Shown here: positions 7,732 through 17,604 of the stretch, in pieces
Numbering within the stretch: the stretch's first letter is position 1
Layout of the letters: every line of letters starts with the position of its first letter
NCBI GenBank assembly: GCA_947381415.1
Contig: CANCVB010000010.1
Coordinates: 1-64,000, forward strand
DNA length: 64,000 nt
DNA from: Burkholderiales bacterium
GTDB lineage: Bacteria > Pseudomonadota > Gammaproteobacteria > Burkholderiales > Burkholderiaceae_C
Direction: 5' to 3'
Made by a program: the position numbers and the translations under genes
Notes under the pieces: generated by a model
Told to the model about the DNA's origin: nothing
Seen by the model: the letters and a program-made list of their open reading frames with translations, nothing else
Databases searched by the model: none

Positions 7732-8513
7732 GTTTTTACCTGCTGGACCAGGTGGCCGTAGAAGAAAGCGGCACGGGTTCGCCTGTGGTGTGCGTGCACG
7801 GTTTGGGCGGAAGTTCAAACACTTGGACGGCAATGCATCCCAGTCTTGACGCTCACCGCTTGGTGCGCATCGACCTGCCTGGCAGCGGCCGCTCCCCATT
7901 ACCCAGTGAAAGTTTGAGCCTGACACTTTTGGTGCAATGTCTGCAAACTGTTTGCAAGCGTTTAGGTATTTCTCAAGCCCAATGGTTAGGCCACTCCATG
8001 GGCACCATAGTGGTTCAACATCTGGCCATTACAGCACCTTCGCTGGTGAAAAGCATGGTGTTGTTTGGCCCTTTGGCAGAGCCTCCCGAAGTTGCTCGCG
8101 AGAGCATTCGCGCCAGAGCAAGCAAGGTTCGAAACAATGGTATGCAGGGTCTGCAAGAAGTGACAGAAGCCTTGTTGACTTCTGCCGTTTCGGAACACAC
8201 CAAGCGAAATAACCCCAGCGCATATGCTTTTGTACGTGAAAGTTTGATGCGACAGTCACCGAACGGGTATGCAGCAAGCTGTGACGTGTTGTCGCAAGCG
8301 CGCAGCACAGACATTGAGCGCATTTCATCTCCCGCCTTGCTTATCACTGGCGAAGAAGACAGGGTTTCACCCCCAGAGGCTGTCCATGCCCTAGGACGGC
8401 GGTTTTCATCGGCAAAGACTGTTGTCCTCACGCGATGCGGTCACTGGACCCCCATTGAAAAACCCCATGAATGTGCCCGTGAAGCACGTGCATTTTTAAA
8501 GCGACACGCTTGA
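7728..8513 (+). CDS. alpha/beta hydrolase
   Basis: A 261-residue cytoplasmic hydrolase opening the rightward catabolic series. HGLGGSSNTW is the oxyanion-hole loop, GHSMGT carries the Ser nucleophile, an Asp lies in TGEEDRVSPP, and GHWTPIEKP supplies the catalytic His, so the triad is complete. ATG 7728 is chosen because it follows GGGAGA and because an upstream in-frame ATG at 7602 would place the palindromic operator inside the gene and add a segment foreign to the family. Ten bases separate it from the first amidohydrolase. Likely roles are hydrolysis of a C-C bond in a ring-cleavage product, or of an ester or lactone. Confidence 0.88.
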   Translation: MSFYLLDQVAVEESGTGSPVVCVHGLGGSSNTWTAMHPSLDAHRLVRIDLPGSGRSPLPSESLSLTLLVQCLQTVCKRLGISQAQWLGHSMGTIVVQHLAITAPSLVKSMVLFGPLAEPPEVARESIRARASKVRNNGMQGLQEVTEALLTSAVSEHTKRNNPSAYAFVRESLMRQSPNGYAASCDVLSQARSTDIERISSPALLITGEEDRVSPPEAVHALGRRFSSAKTVVLTRCGHWTPIEKPHECAREARAFLKRHA

Positions 8514-8523
8514 AGGAAAACCT

Positions 8524-9837
8524 ATGAGCCAAGTGCTGTTTACCAATGTCAATGTATTTGATGCCACTGGGGAAATGCCTTACCCCGGTGAAGTCCTTGT
8601 CGAAGGCAACAAAATTGTTCGTGTAACCAAGACCCACCAAGGCATGCGAAATATGCCTTTGGCTGGACAAACTGTGATTGATGGTGCCGGTTGTTTTTTG
8701 ATGCCAGGCATGGTGGAGGCGCACACACATTTTTCATGGAACAACCAGCCAAGCCTCGATGCCATTCAACGCATGCCACCCGAAGAACATATTTTGTGGT
8801 GTGCCGAGGTTGCCAAAATTTACCTTGACATGGGATGGACCTCGTGTGTGGGTGCCGCTGCAGCCAAGCCCAGACTGGACGTCGTGATCCGAAATGCCAT
8901 CAACGATGGAACCATCATTGGGCCGCGTTACACCGCTCCAAGTCAAGAAATCACGGTGCCTGGTGGTCTGGGCGACAGCACACAACCGCACCTGCCCCAG
9001 CAAGAATTCTCTTTTGGTGCAGTCGTCAGTGGTAACGATGAAATGCGTCGCTGCGTTCGCATGTTTTGCAAATACGGGGTTGACACTTTAAAAATCAATC
9101 TCTCTGGTGAATCCATCACTGGCATGTCCAGTGAGCAAAGCCAATTCACTGAAGAGGAAATCACCACCTGCGTTCAAGAAGCGAAAAGCTGGGGCAAATG
9201 GGTAGCTGCGCACGCCCGATCCACTTGGTCTGTGAAACAGTGCGTCAAGCAAGGCATCAACGTCATTTACCACGCCAGTTTCTTAGACAACGAAGCACTG
9301 GATTTGCTGGAGCAGCACCGCAATATGCATTTCATTGCGCCCGGTCTGGCCTGGCTGATCAATACTTGCCACAACGCCAAAGAGTATGGGCTGACTCCTG
9401 ATGTGGTCCAAAAAATGGGGTATTTCAAAGAGCTCGATGCAGCCATTGAATCCATGCGCGCTTTGCACAAGCGTGGGGTACACATCATGCCCGGTGGCGA
9501 CTACGGTTTTGCGTGGACACCGCATGGCACCAATGCCAAAGACCTTGAATACTTCACCAAGCATATCGGTATGTCTAACTTAGAGGCATTGCTCAGTGCC
9601 ACGGCCTGGGGCGCACCCATGATGCGCAGTGCCGAACCCTTGGGCCAACTACGCGAAGGTTTCTTGGCCGATATTCTTTTGATTGACGGCGACCCCATGG
9701 CTGATATCACGGTGTTGCAGGACAAGTCGCGCATCTTGGCTGTCATGAAAGACGGCAAGTTCCACCGTGAACCGCCCTCCGTCACCGGCAGAGGAACACC
9801 CACTCGTCAGTCACCCCCCACGCGTTGGGCCGCTTAA
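8524..9837 (+). CDS. amidohydrolase family protein (first tandem copy)
   Basis: A 437-residue metal-dependent hydrolase of the amidohydrolase superfamily. A small N-terminal beta-domain precedes the TIM barrel, which begins with the metal-binding H67-T-H69 (EAHTHFSWNN). Later barrel-strand ligands are the Lys in DTLKINLSG (possible carbamylated Lys), His in AAHARS, His in VIYHASF and Asp in MPGGDYGF. The C-terminus returns to the beta-domain (GFLADILLIDGDPM). It resembles imidazolonepropionase-like or dipeptidase-like members that cleave cyclic or linear amides. It is followed 20 bases later by a clear paralogue, so both may act on related amide or lactam substrates of the same pathway. Confidence 0.9.
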   Translation: MSQVLFTNVNVFDATGEMPYPGEVLVEGNKIVRVTKTHQGMRNMPLAGQTVIDGAGCFLMPGMVEAHTHFSWNNQPSLDAIQRMPPEEHILWCAEVAKIYLDMGWTSCVGAAAAKPRLDVVIRNAINDGTIIGPRYTAPSQEITVPGGLGDSTQPHLPQQEFSFGAVVSGNDEMRRCVRMFCKYGVDTLKINLSGESITGMSSEQSQFTEEEITTCVQEAKSWGKWVAAHARSTWSVKQCVKQGINVIYHASFLDNEALDLLEQHRNMHFIAPGLAWLINTCHNAKEYGLTPDVVQKMGYFKELDAAIESMRALHKRGVHIMPGGDYGFAWTPHGTNAKDLEYFTKHIGMSNLEALLSATAWGAPMMRSAEPLGQLREGFLADILLIDGDPMADITVLQDKSRILAVMKDGKFHREPPSVTGRGTPTRQSPPTRWAA

Positions 9838-9857
9838 GCATTCAAGAGGAGACCTTC

Positions 9858-11141
9858 ATGACATCCACGCTATTTACCAATGTACGCATTTTGGATGGCT
9901 CAGGGGCCGCGCCTTACGCCGGCAGTGTTTTGGTGGAAGGTAAACGCATCAAGCACATCAGTAAATCTGCTGCGCCAATGTCTGCGGGTGATGCCATGCA
10001 AGTGGACGCTGCGGGTGCCACTCTCATGCCAGGTATGTGCGAAGCGCATACGCATTTCTCTTGGAACAATGCGGCCAATTTGGCAGGTATACAAACCATG
10101 CCTTTGGAAGAGCACGTGTTGTGGAGCGCCAAGGTTGCCAAAATCTATTTGGAAGCGGGTTGGACCTCGTGCGTTGGTGCGGCCTGCGCCAAACCGCGAC
10201 TGGATGTGGTGATTCGCAACGCCATCAACAGCGGACAGATCCCTGGTCCTCGCTACTTGGCAGCCAGCCAAGAAATCACGGTGCCTGGCGCTTTGGGGGA
10301 TGAAACCCTGCCGCACTTACCGTTTCCCGAATTCAGCTTTGGCGCCAACGTCAATGGTGCAGAAGATATGCGTAAATGTGTGCGTCAATTTTTGAAGTAT
10401 GGCGTTGATTCCATCAAACTGAATTTGTCTGGAGACAATTTCACACCCGACTCACCAGCAGAAACACATTGGATGACTGATGCCGAAGTGGCAGCCGCCA
10501 TGGAAGAGGTTCGCATGCGCGGCAAGCGAGGTGCAGCACACGCACGTTCTGGACCTTCGGTGCAACAAGCATTGCGACACGGCATAGACATCATTTACCA
10601 CGCCAGCTTTTGCGATGAAAAAACACTAGACATGCTGGAAGCAGCCAAAGATCGTGTGTTTGTTGTACCTGGCATTGGCATTGTTCACGCCCTGCTCAAC
10701 GAAGCTTCCGAATGGGGTGTTACACGGGCCAAAGCAGAAAGCATGGGTTATGGCATTGAATGGGAAGCTGCGTTGAAATCTCTGTCTGCCATGCACAAGC
10801 GAGGCGTTCGTGTCATGCCGGGTGGTGACTATGGGTTTGCATTTACACCGCACGGGCAAAACGCACGTGATCTGGAATTTTTCGTGCGCTACCTCGGCTT
10901 TACGCCAATGGAAGCGATTCGTTCCTGCACCTTGTACGGCGGGCAAATCATGATGAAGCCCAATGAACTGGGTTTGGTCAAAGAAGGTTATTTGGCTGAC
11001 CTGCTGTTGGTGGATGGCGACCCCTTGACCAATTTAGCCATTTTGCGAGAGCCATCGCGGATGTTGGCCGTTATGAAGGATGGCGTGTTTGCCAAACATC
11101 CACCGACCACCCGCCAACGTGCTTGGGAGCGTGCCGCATGA
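9858..11141 (+). CDS. amidohydrolase family protein (second tandem copy)
   Basis: A 427-residue paralogue of the preceding gene, alike over its whole length and identical at all metal-ligand blocks: H64-T-H66, DSIKLNLSG, AAHARS, IIYHASF and MPGGDYGF. ATG 9858 is chosen over an in-frame codon at 9825 because AGAGGAGA lies just before it and the resulting N-terminus aligns with the first copy. Its stop overlaps the ATG of the permease gene by ATGA, tying enzyme and transporter in one transcript. Differences are concentrated in the loop after the ligand Lys and in the region after IYHASF, suggesting different substrate preference. Confidence 0.9.
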   Translation: MTSTLFTNVRILDGSGAAPYAGSVLVEGKRIKHISKSAAPMSAGDAMQVDAAGATLMPGMCEAHTHFSWNNAANLAGIQTMPLEEHVLWSAKVAKIYLEAGWTSCVGAACAKPRLDVVIRNAINSGQIPGPRYLAASQEITVPGALGDETLPHLPFPEFSFGANVNGAEDMRKCVRQFLKYGVDSIKLNLSGDNFTPDSPAETHWMTDAEVAAAMEEVRMRGKRGAAHARSGPSVQQALRHGIDIIYHASFCDEKTLDMLEAAKDRVFVVPGIGIVHALLNEASEWGVTRAKAESMGYGIEWEAALKSLSAMHKRGVRVMPGGDYGFAFTPHGQNARDLEFFVRYLGFTPMEAIRSCTLYGGQIMMKPNELGLVKEGYLADLLLVDGDPLTNLAILREPSRMLAVMKDGVFAKHPPTTRQRAWERAA

Positions 11142-12079
11142 GCCGTGGGCGTTTGGCTTTTTGGTGGTTATTGGTTTTTCCCTTGGTGTTTTTAGCACTG
11201 TGGGGTTTGTTTGATGACGCCGTTCTGTTTCTCAAAACTTTCCTCAATGGTTTGACCTTGGCTTCTCTTTACTTCATCGTCGCCAGTGGTTTTACGCTGG
11301 TGTTTGGTTTGATGCGCAATGTCAATTTGGCCCATGGCTCTTTGTTCTTGGTCGGTGCATATATAGGCTGGGTGGTGGGTGATCAAACGGGCTCTTGGTT
11401 GCTTGCTGTTCTGGCTGGTTTCGTCACCTCTGCCTTGTTAGGTATCGTGATTCAAGTGGTGGTTTTCAGGCGCATGCAGGGTGAAGATCTGAGGCAAACC
11501 TTGGTAACCATAGGTTTGTCTATCGTGCTGGCTGACTTGATGCTTTGGTACTTTGGTGGGGAGATTTACACCTTTGACCCGCCCGCATGGATTTACGGCA
11601 CCATGAGTTTGCCCATCATCGAGAAATTTCCCACCTATCGCATTGTTGTCCTGCTGATTGCCATAGCCATTGGCTTGCTGTTGTGGGGCTTACTCAATGG
11701 CACACGCATAGGCATGATGATTCGCGCAGGGGTCGACGACCGAGGCATGCTTTCCGCATCGGGGGTCAATGTGCAACGGATTTTCGCGCTCACCTTTGCC
11801 TTGGGGGCAGGACTTGCTGGCTTGGCGGGTGTGGTTGGTGGCACGGCATTGTCCATTTCCCCCGGAGAAGACACCCGCTATTTATTGGCCTCTTTGGTCG
11901 TGGTGATTGTGGGCGGTATGGGGAGTGTGCCTGGGGCGGCGATTGGTGCTTTGTTGATTGGTTTGGCAGAGCAATTTGGACAAGCTTATGCGCCCACCTA
12001 CAGCGTGGTATTCACTTTCGTCATCATGATCATTGCATTGGCATTCAGACCACGCGGTGTTTTAGGAAAAGCCACATGA
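11138..12079 (+). CDS. livH: branched-chain-type ABC transporter permease (LivH family)
   Basis: A 313-residue polytopic inner-membrane protein of the LivH permease family. Characteristic segments are FLNGLTLASLYFIVASGFTL near the N-terminus, GLMRNVNLAHGSLF, and the cytoplasmic loop around GTRIGMMIRAGVDDRGMLSASGV that contacts the ATPases. Eight or so hydrophobic helices can be traced. ATG 11138 overlaps the previous stop and gives the standard length. Together with the next four genes it forms a full importer, probably for the pathway substrate or another carboxylate/amide rather than for amino acids. Confidence 0.93.
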   Translation: MSRGRLAFWWLLVFPLVFLALWGLFDDAVLFLKTFLNGLTLASLYFIVASGFTLVFGLMRNVNLAHGSLFLVGAYIGWVVGDQTGSWLLAVLAGFVTSALLGIVIQVVVFRRMQGEDLRQTLVTIGLSIVLADLMLWYFGGEIYTFDPPAWIYGTMSLPIIEKFPTYRIVVLLIAIAIGLLLWGLLNGTRIGMMIRAGVDDRGMLSASGVNVQRIFALTFALGAGLAGLAGVVGGTALSISPGEDTRYLLASLVVVIVGGMGSVPGAAIGALLIGLAEQFGQAYAPTYSVVFTFVIMIIALAFRPRGVLGKAT

Positions 12080-13227
12080 GTGCAGCCCATTGGCGTCGAG
12101 CCATGAACACCCAGTCCCCTGGCGTCAAGGTGACTGTCAGCACACAGCCAGCTGCCGTGTCTGGCAATGTGTCTCGCACTTCGCGTTACAGCGCACCTGC
12201 CTATCAGAGCACAGGTTGGTGGTCACGCCTGTGGGCACCCGTGCACCTGCGCCATTGGATCGTCATGCTCATGGTGTTGCTCTATCCGGCAGTGGCCTCG
12301 CCTTTCTTCACTTACCAAATTGGCGCACAGTCGCTGGCACTGGGTTTGATTGCTTTGTCACTGACATTTTTAGGTGGCTATGGCGGTATGGTTTCGCTGT
12401 CGCAAATGACGGTCGCAGGACTCAGCAGTTACCTCATCGCAATCTTTGGTACCAGCAGCATGCAGGCCATCAGTCTGGGCTGGCCATGGTGGTTGGCTGC
12501 CATTTTCGCCATGCTTATTTCAGTGGTGTTTGCCACTTTGATTGGTTGGTTGTCTATCCGCACAGAGGGCATTCACACCATCATGATCACGTTGGCTATT
12601 GGCGTGGCATTCTTTTATTTGACCCAACAAAATTATGGCCTCTTCAATGGGTTCCAAGGATTCAGCAAGATTGGAGCGCCCACCGTGGGTGAAGTGGACT
12701 TCACTGACCCCGTTGCGTTTTATTTTTTGGCATTGGGCTGTGCACTGGCAGGATACTGGGCAGTCAAATACCTGGTTCGTGCGCCTTTTGGCTTAGCGTT
12801 ACAAGGCATACGTGATAACGCCAGACGCATGAATTCTTTGGGTTTCAACGTCACCGCACACAGACTTGCCGCACATGCCTTTGCCGGGTTACTCGCCTCT
12901 GTGGGTGGCATTCTTTTGGTTTGGTACAACAACCGCGTTTCCCCTGGGTCTATCAACACAGGCGCACTGATCAACGTATTGGTGATTGCTGTTTTAGGTG
13001 GCATGAAACACCCCTTGGGCGCTTTCATAGGTGCAATAACTTTTGTACTGCTACAAAACTTTGCCATCGATTTGGTAGACAGGCAACGCTTTAATCTGGT
13101 GATTGGCGGTGTTTTTTTGCTGATTGTTTTTTTCTCGCCAGATGGCCTATTGGGTCTGTGGCAAAAATTTCGCTCGCGCTGGTTGACGACGTCTCCCGCG
13201 CCTGCTTCTGAAAGTCGCCGCGCATGA
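12076..13227 (+). CDS. livM: branched-chain-type ABC transporter permease (LivM family)
   Basis: The 383-residue second permease. The correct start is ATG 12076, overlapping the livH stop (ATGA); a much longer frame open from 11587 is only the alternative frame of livH. A non-membrane N-terminal extension of about 50 residues precedes the first helix. Family blocks include GYGGMVSLSQMTVAGLSSY, the loop RAPFGLALQGIRDNARRMNSLGF, and the C-terminal AVLGGMKHPLGAFIGA. LivH and LivM form the heterodimeric channel. Confidence 0.93.
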   Translation: MSAAHWRRAMNTQSPGVKVTVSTQPAAVSGNVSRTSRYSAPAYQSTGWWSRLWAPVHLRHWIVMLMVLLYPAVASPFFTYQIGAQSLALGLIALSLTFLGGYGGMVSLSQMTVAGLSSYLIAIFGTSSMQAISLGWPWWLAAIFAMLISVVFATLIGWLSIRTEGIHTIMITLAIGVAFFYLTQQNYGLFNGFQGFSKIGAPTVGEVDFTDPVAFYFLALGCALAGYWAVKYLVRAPFGLALQGIRDNARRMNSLGFNVTAHRLAAHAFAGLLASVGGILLVWYNNRVSPGSINTGALINVLVIAVLGGMKHPLGAFIGAITFVLLQNFAIDLVDRQRFNLVIGGVFLLIVFFSPDGLLGLWQKFRSRWLTTSPAPASESRRA

Positions 13228-13265
13228 TTGGTAGTTTCATCAATCTGTTTGGTAACTCGACGCTG

Positions 13266-13311
13266 TGGCCGGTGGGTCCGGGCGTCTTTTCACCGGCCAT
13301 TGGCCTTTTTT
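13266..13311 (+). terminator. hairpin between livM and the binding-protein gene
   Basis: A perfect 9-bp GC-rich inverted repeat (13266-13274 with 13291-13299) with a 16-nt loop, followed after five bases by a run of six T. It sits in the only sizeable gap of the transporter genes. It may be an attenuating terminator or a stabilising hairpin that sets the high expression of the binding protein relative to the permeases. Confidence 0.55.
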
Positions 13312-13329
13312 CAACCTGAGGAGACAACA

Positions 13330-14583
13330 ATGCATTCGAGTAAAAGAACACTGGCACGTACTGTGATCAGCGCAGCTATATTGGCGGCAACCACGGGATT
13401 TGCTTTCGCTGAAGGAACCTTGAAAGTGGGATTGCTTTCAATTCTTGAAGGCCCATTTGCCGTACCTGGACAAGACGGTATTCGTGGCGCTGAACTCGCC
13501 CTGAAACAAAAAGGTGGCACTGCTGGTGGCATGAAAATTGAACTGATCAGCGGTTCATCAGATGGCAACCCAGACAAAGCTGTTGCCGCCACACGCAAAT
13601 TGGTTGAACAAGACAAGGTCCAAATCATGATTGGCCCTTTGTCGGGTGACGAAGGTATTGCGGTGAAAAACTATGCCAAAACACAGGCTGGTATTACCTT
13701 TGTGAATGGCTCATCAGGTGCGCAAGCTGCCACCTTGAACGACCCCTCTGTCAACTTTTTCCGTTTCAACACTGAAGGTGCGCAATGGATGGTGGGTCTG
13801 GGCGAACATGCCTTGTCCAAAGGCTACAAAAAAATGTTTTTGATTGCTGAAGACTATGGTTTCCCTTATTCACAGGTTCAAGGCTTCATGGCCAGTTACT
13901 GTGCCAAAGGCGGAAAAGTGGTTGATAAGGCATGGGTACCACTGGGCACCAAAGACTACGCTTCTGTGATTGCCAAAATTCCCAAAGACATTGATGCTTT
14001 ATTGGTTGTGTTGGGTGGCTCGGATGCGGTTAACTTTTTGACCCAGTACGAGCAAGCAGGTGGCACCAAGCCCATGGTGGGCGGCTCCATCACCGTGGAC
14101 CAAACCGTGCTGAATTACAAAGGAAAGCGCCGTGAATCATTGTTGGGAACAGCCTCTGCTGGACCCATGGCAGATTCGCTGGACACAGCGGAGTGGAAAA
14201 AGTTTGTTGCAGACTACAAAGCAAACTTTAAAGACGGTTTCCCCAGCCCTTCACTGTTTGCTTACCTTTACTACATCAACACCAAAGCGGCTTTAGATGG
14301 TTTGGATGCTGTCAAGGGTGATTTGAGCGGTGGTCAGAAGAAATACCGTAAAGCACTGCAAAAAACCAAGTTTGTCGGCCCAGCTGGCGAAGTGGTGATT
14401 GACGCCAACCGCAACGGTGTGGGTCCCACTTACATCACTGAAGTGACCAAGGCGGCCGATGGCTCCATGTTCAACAAAGTGGTCAAAACGGTCCCCAATG
14501 TCAGCCAAACGCTGGGCTTGCCAGAAGCCGATTTCAAAAAAATGGGCTTGGGTTCACGCGATATTCCTGACTGCCGTAAGTAA
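13330..14583 (+). CDS. branched-chain-type ABC substrate-binding protein
   Basis: A 417-residue periplasmic binding protein (type I fold, Peripla_BP_6 family). ATG 13330 follows GAGGAGA and gives a clean signal peptide of about 27 residues (basic start, hydrophobic core, FAFA-type cleavage). The mature part opens with TLKVGLLSILEGPFAVPGQDGIRG, the strand and ligand loop of this family, and continues with the RKLVEQDKVQIMIGPLSGDEG block. It delivers the substrate to LivHM. Unlike amino-acid receptors it sits among catabolic enzymes, so an aromatic acid or amide ligand is plausible. Confidence 0.92.
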   Translation: MHSSKRTLARTVISAAILAATTGFAFAEGTLKVGLLSILEGPFAVPGQDGIRGAELALKQKGGTAGGMKIELISGSSDGNPDKAVAATRKLVEQDKVQIMIGPLSGDEGIAVKNYAKTQAGITFVNGSSGAQAATLNDPSVNFFRFNTEGAQWMVGLGEHALSKGYKKMFLIAEDYGFPYSQVQGFMASYCAKGGKVVDKAWVPLGTKDYASVIAKIPKDIDALLVVLGGSDAVNFLTQYEQAGGTKPMVGGSITVDQTVLNYKGKRRESLLGTASAGPMADSLDTAEWKKFVADYKANFKDGFPSPSLFAYLYYINTKAALDGLDAVKGDLSGGQKKYRKALQKTKFVGPAGEVVIDANRNGVGPTYITEVTKAADGSMFNKVVKTVPNVSQTLGLPEADFKKMGLGSRDIPDCRK

Positions 14584-14600
14584 GCACCGGGCAGACAAAG

Positions 14601-15428
14601 ATGGCATCCATCACCGCATTGCGTTCAACCGCGCCAGACTTGACGCGGCCCTTGGTGGCTTCGTCTCGCGAAGTCCCCCTCATGTCTTCCGAAGCTTTGG
14701 TTTTGGAGAATGTGACACGGGCATTTGGCGCTTTGCGGGCGGTGGATGATGTATCTTTGTCTGTTCTCGCCGGTGAAAAGCGTGCCATCCTGGGTGCCAA
14801 TGGCGCAGGCAAAACCACCTTGTTCAATGCCATCACCGGCGACTTTCCGCCCACATCGGGCCGTATTCGTTTTTTTGGTGAAGATGTCACTTACATGGAC
14901 CCGTTTGAGCGCATCCGAAAGGGACTGCGACGAACTTACCAATCTTCATTGCTATTTCGCGACCTGAGTGTGCGCGACAACCTGTTTCTGGCGGTCCGGG
15001 GTGTAGCCAACGCACGATTCAGTTTTAGACGGGCAGGTAAAAACCACCCCTCAACATTGGCTACCCAAGAATTGCTAGAGCGGGGTCGGCTGACCCACAT
15101 TGCTGACGAGTTGGTCAGCAATCTCGCCCATGGACAGCAGCGACAGTTGGAAATTGCCATCGCCTTGGCGGGCGCGCCTCGCTTGATTTTGTTTGATGAA
15201 CCAGCGGCTGGTTTGTCCCCTGCTGAACGGCGTGAGTTGGTCAAACTGCTGACATCGCTGCCCTCGCACATGAGCTTTGTATTGATTGAACACGACTTGG
15301 AAATTGCTTTGCGGGTGGTTGAAAAAGTCACGGTGATGCACAACGGTGCAGTGATTAAAACAGGCACCCCTTCAGATATTGAGAACGATGCGCAGGTACA
15401 AGCCATTTACATGGGAGGCAAACACTGA
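14601..15428 (+). CDS. livG: ABC transporter ATP-binding protein (LivG family)
   Basis: A 275-residue ATPase energising the importer on the cytoplasmic face. Walker A GANGAGKTT (about residue 70), signature LAHGQQRQLEIA, Walker B LILFDEPAAGLSP and the switch His (LIEHDLEIA) are intact. The start is uncertain: ATG 14601 gives an approximately 27-residue extension with no clear ribosome binding site, while ATG 14682 gives the usual family N-terminus. The stop overlaps the next gene by one base. Confidence 0.9.
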   Translation: MASITALRSTAPDLTRPLVASSREVPLMSSEALVLENVTRAFGALRAVDDVSLSVLAGEKRAILGANGAGKTTLFNAITGDFPPTSGRIRFFGEDVTYMDPFERIRKGLRRTYQSSLLFRDLSVRDNLFLAVRGVANARFSFRRAGKNHPSTLATQELLERGRLTHIADELVSNLAHGQQRQLEIAIALAGAPRLILFDEPAAGLSPAERRELVKLLTSLPSHMSFVLIEHDLEIALRVVEKVTVMHNGAVIKTGTPSDIENDAQVQAIYMGGKH

Positions 15429-17587
15429 TGGTCTGGTTTGGTGAAGCCCCCTCCCGCAGCCACAAAGGTCCCTTGCTTGTGGTTGAAAATTTGCATGTCT
15501 ACTACGGTCAAGCCCATGTTTTGCAAGGCATCTCACTCTCGCTAAGCCAAGGGGTATTGGGGATTGTGGGACGCAATGGCATGGGCAAGACCACCCTATG
15601 TAATGCGCTCACAGGATTGGTGTCTGCCCAAGGCAGCGTGCGCTTGGCCGGTGAAGAAATTTTGGGCAAGTCCCCCCATGAAATCACCCGCCGCGGTATG
15701 GCTTATGTGCCACAGGGTCGACGTGTGTGGCCCTCTTTATCCGTAGACGAAACCTTGCGCCTTGTGGCACCGCAACGTGGCGATGTCGACCGCGTCTATG
15801 CCATGTTTCCGCGCTTGGCGGAACGAAGAAACAATGGGGGTTCGCAACTGTCTGGTGGTGAGCAGCAAATGCTGGCCATTGGACGCGCACTGCTGCTCCG
15901 TCCACGGGTATTGGTGATGGACGAACCCACTGAAGGTTTGGCGCCCGTGATTGTCGAGCAGGTAGAGGCATCGTTGCGGCAACTGGCGACCGAGGATGGT
16001 ATTGCTATTTTGTTGATTGAACAAAATTTGGGCGTAGCGGTTGCCAGCGCAGACCGAGTCGCTGTGATGGTCAATGGGCGTATTCAAGATGAAATGCCGG
16101 CCACTGACTTGGCCAATGACAAGGCTTTACAAGAGCGCCTGCTGGGTTTACGTTCGTCAGGTGAGGTGATCGAAGAAGCATCGGTGGAGCCTGTCTCCCA
16201 AGAACCTGCGACGGTGCTGCGTGTTCAAAGAGCCTACAGCGCAGAAGACGAACCCTTTAGCCAACAATTCAGCAAAGCTTTTAACGCTTCAGAAGCGGCC
16301 AAGGGTGCCCCACCACTGATGGTGTCGCCGGTTCAGGTTTTTGATTTTCCCGTTGCTGCCAGCAGTGGCCAAGCTGCCTATGTGGCAGGTACGTTTGACA
16401 CGAAAGGCAAGGAACTGTTTTTCTTACGGCAATGCCTTGAAAAACTGGGGTTGCGTGTCGTCACTGTAGATCTCTCCACCACAGGACGCCCTTCCCCTGC
16501 GTCGGTGCATCCACGCGAGGTCGCTCGCCACCATCCCCAAGGTGAGCAAGCAGTTTTCAGTTCTGACCGCGGTAGCAGCGTGGCGGCAATGGCAATTGCG
16601 TTTGAATGTTTTATTCGCACACGCAGAGATGTGGGTGGTTTGATTTCTGCTGGCGGCTCAGGTGGAACATCCTTGGCGACAGCAGCCATGCGTGTATTGC
16701 CTATCGGGGTTCCCAAGGTCATGGTGTCCACCATGGCCTCAGGCGATACCCGTCCGTATGTAGGGCCCAGCGATATTTGCATGATGTATTCGGTCACAGA
16801 TGTACAAGGCATCAACCGTATCAGCGAAAAAGTGCTGTCCAATGCAGCACATGCGCTTGCTGGCATGGTCAAACACAAGCACCAAGGCTCAGACACTGTG
16901 AAGCCTGCCGTGGGATTGACCATGTTTGGTGTCACTACGCCTTGTGTACAAGCGGTCACCAAGCGGCTGGAAAACCACTATGACTGCCTGGTATTCCATG
17001 CCACCGGAACAGGTGGTCAGTCCATGGAAAAACTTGCCGCATCCCATTTGCTCAATGGTGTGATTGATGTGTCGACCACCGAGGTCGCTGATGAAATTGT
17101 GGGCGCGACATTGTCTGCAGGACCTGATCGCATGGATGTGTTTGCCCAGGTCGACTTGCCCTATGTGGGTTCTTGCGGCGCTTTGGACATGGCGAACTTC
17201 GGCCCTTATGACACTGTGCCGGAGCGATTCAAGGGGCGTCTTTTGTACAGACATAACCCGAATGTCACCTTGATGCGCACCACCGCAGAAGAATGTCGTT
17301 TGATGGGCGAGTTCATTGCGCGAAAACTCAATGCCATGCAGGGCGATGTTCGCTTTTTAATCCCTGAGAAAGGCTTGTCTGCCATCGACAAAGAAGGGCA
17401 GGTGTTTTATGACCCCCAAGCAAACCAGGCTTTGTTTGCCGCACTGCAATCCAACTTTCGGCCAACGGCGAAACACAAATTGGTCAAACTGCCCCTGCAT
17501 ATCAACGATGAAGCTTTTGCACAAGCTTTGGTAGATGCTTGGGACGAGCTCAATGCCATCAGCGCGCGCCCATCCAAAACAGCCTAA
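15428..17587 (+). CDS. LivF-type ATPase fused to Tm-1-like (UPF0261) domain
   Basis: A 719-residue two-part protein. Residues 1 to about 240 are a complete LivF ATPase: Walker [10 protein letters not shown], signature LSGGEQQML, Walker [14 protein letters not shown], switch His replaced by Gln-type LLIEQNLG as in LivF. A linker of about 70 residues leads to a UPF0261 domain from about residue 315 ([14 protein letters not shown]) with the family blocks [42 protein letters not shown] and [11 protein letters not shown]. This is the domain that makes up the N-terminal half of the plant Tm-1 virus-resistance protein. The reading frame is continuous with no sign of frameshift. The next gene encodes the second half of Tm-1. 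The fusion ties the Tm-1-like function to the transporter; its chemistry is unknown. Confidence 0.92.
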   Translation: MVWFGEAPSRSHKGPLLVVENLHVYYGQAHVLQGISLSLSQGVLGIVGRNGMGKTTLCNALTGLVSAQGSVRLAGEEILGKSPHEITRRGMAYVPQGRRVWPSLSVDETLRLVAPQRGDVDRVYAMFPRLAERRNNGGSQLSGGEQQMLAIGRALLLRPRVLVMDEPTEGLAPVIVEQVEASLRQLATEDGIAILLIEQNLGVAVASADRVAVMVNGRIQDEMPATDLANDKALQERLLGLRSSGEVIEEASVEPVSQEPATVLRVQRAYSAEDEPFSQQFSKAFNASEAAKGAPPLMVSPVQVFDFPVAASSGQAAYVAGTFDTKGKELFFLRQCLEKLGLRVVTVDLSTTGRPSPASVHPREVARHHPQGEQAVFSSDRGSSVAAMAIAFECFIRTRRDVGGLISAGGSGGTSLATAAMRVLPIGVPKVMVSTMASGDTRPYVGPSDICMMYSVTDVQGINRISEKVLSNAAHALAGMVKHKHQGSDTVKPAVGLTMFGVTTPCVQAVTKRLENHYDCLVFHATGTGGQSMEKLAASHLLNGVIDVSTTEVADEIVGATLSAGPDRMDVFAQVDLPYVGSCGALDMANFGPYDTVPERFKGRLLYRHNPNVTLMRTTAEECRLMGEFIARKLNAMQGDVRFLIPEKGLSAIDKEGQVFYDPQANQALFAALQSNFRPTAKHKLVKLPLHINDEAFAQALVDAWDELNAISARPSKTA

Positions 17588-17604
17588 GGACCACAGGAAC
17601 CTTT

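Noticed and set aside
11587-12075. Long open frame extending the LivM gene upstream by 163 codons
   Set aside because: It is the alternative frame of livH, lacks family similarity there, and ATG 12076 overlaps the livH stop as expected.
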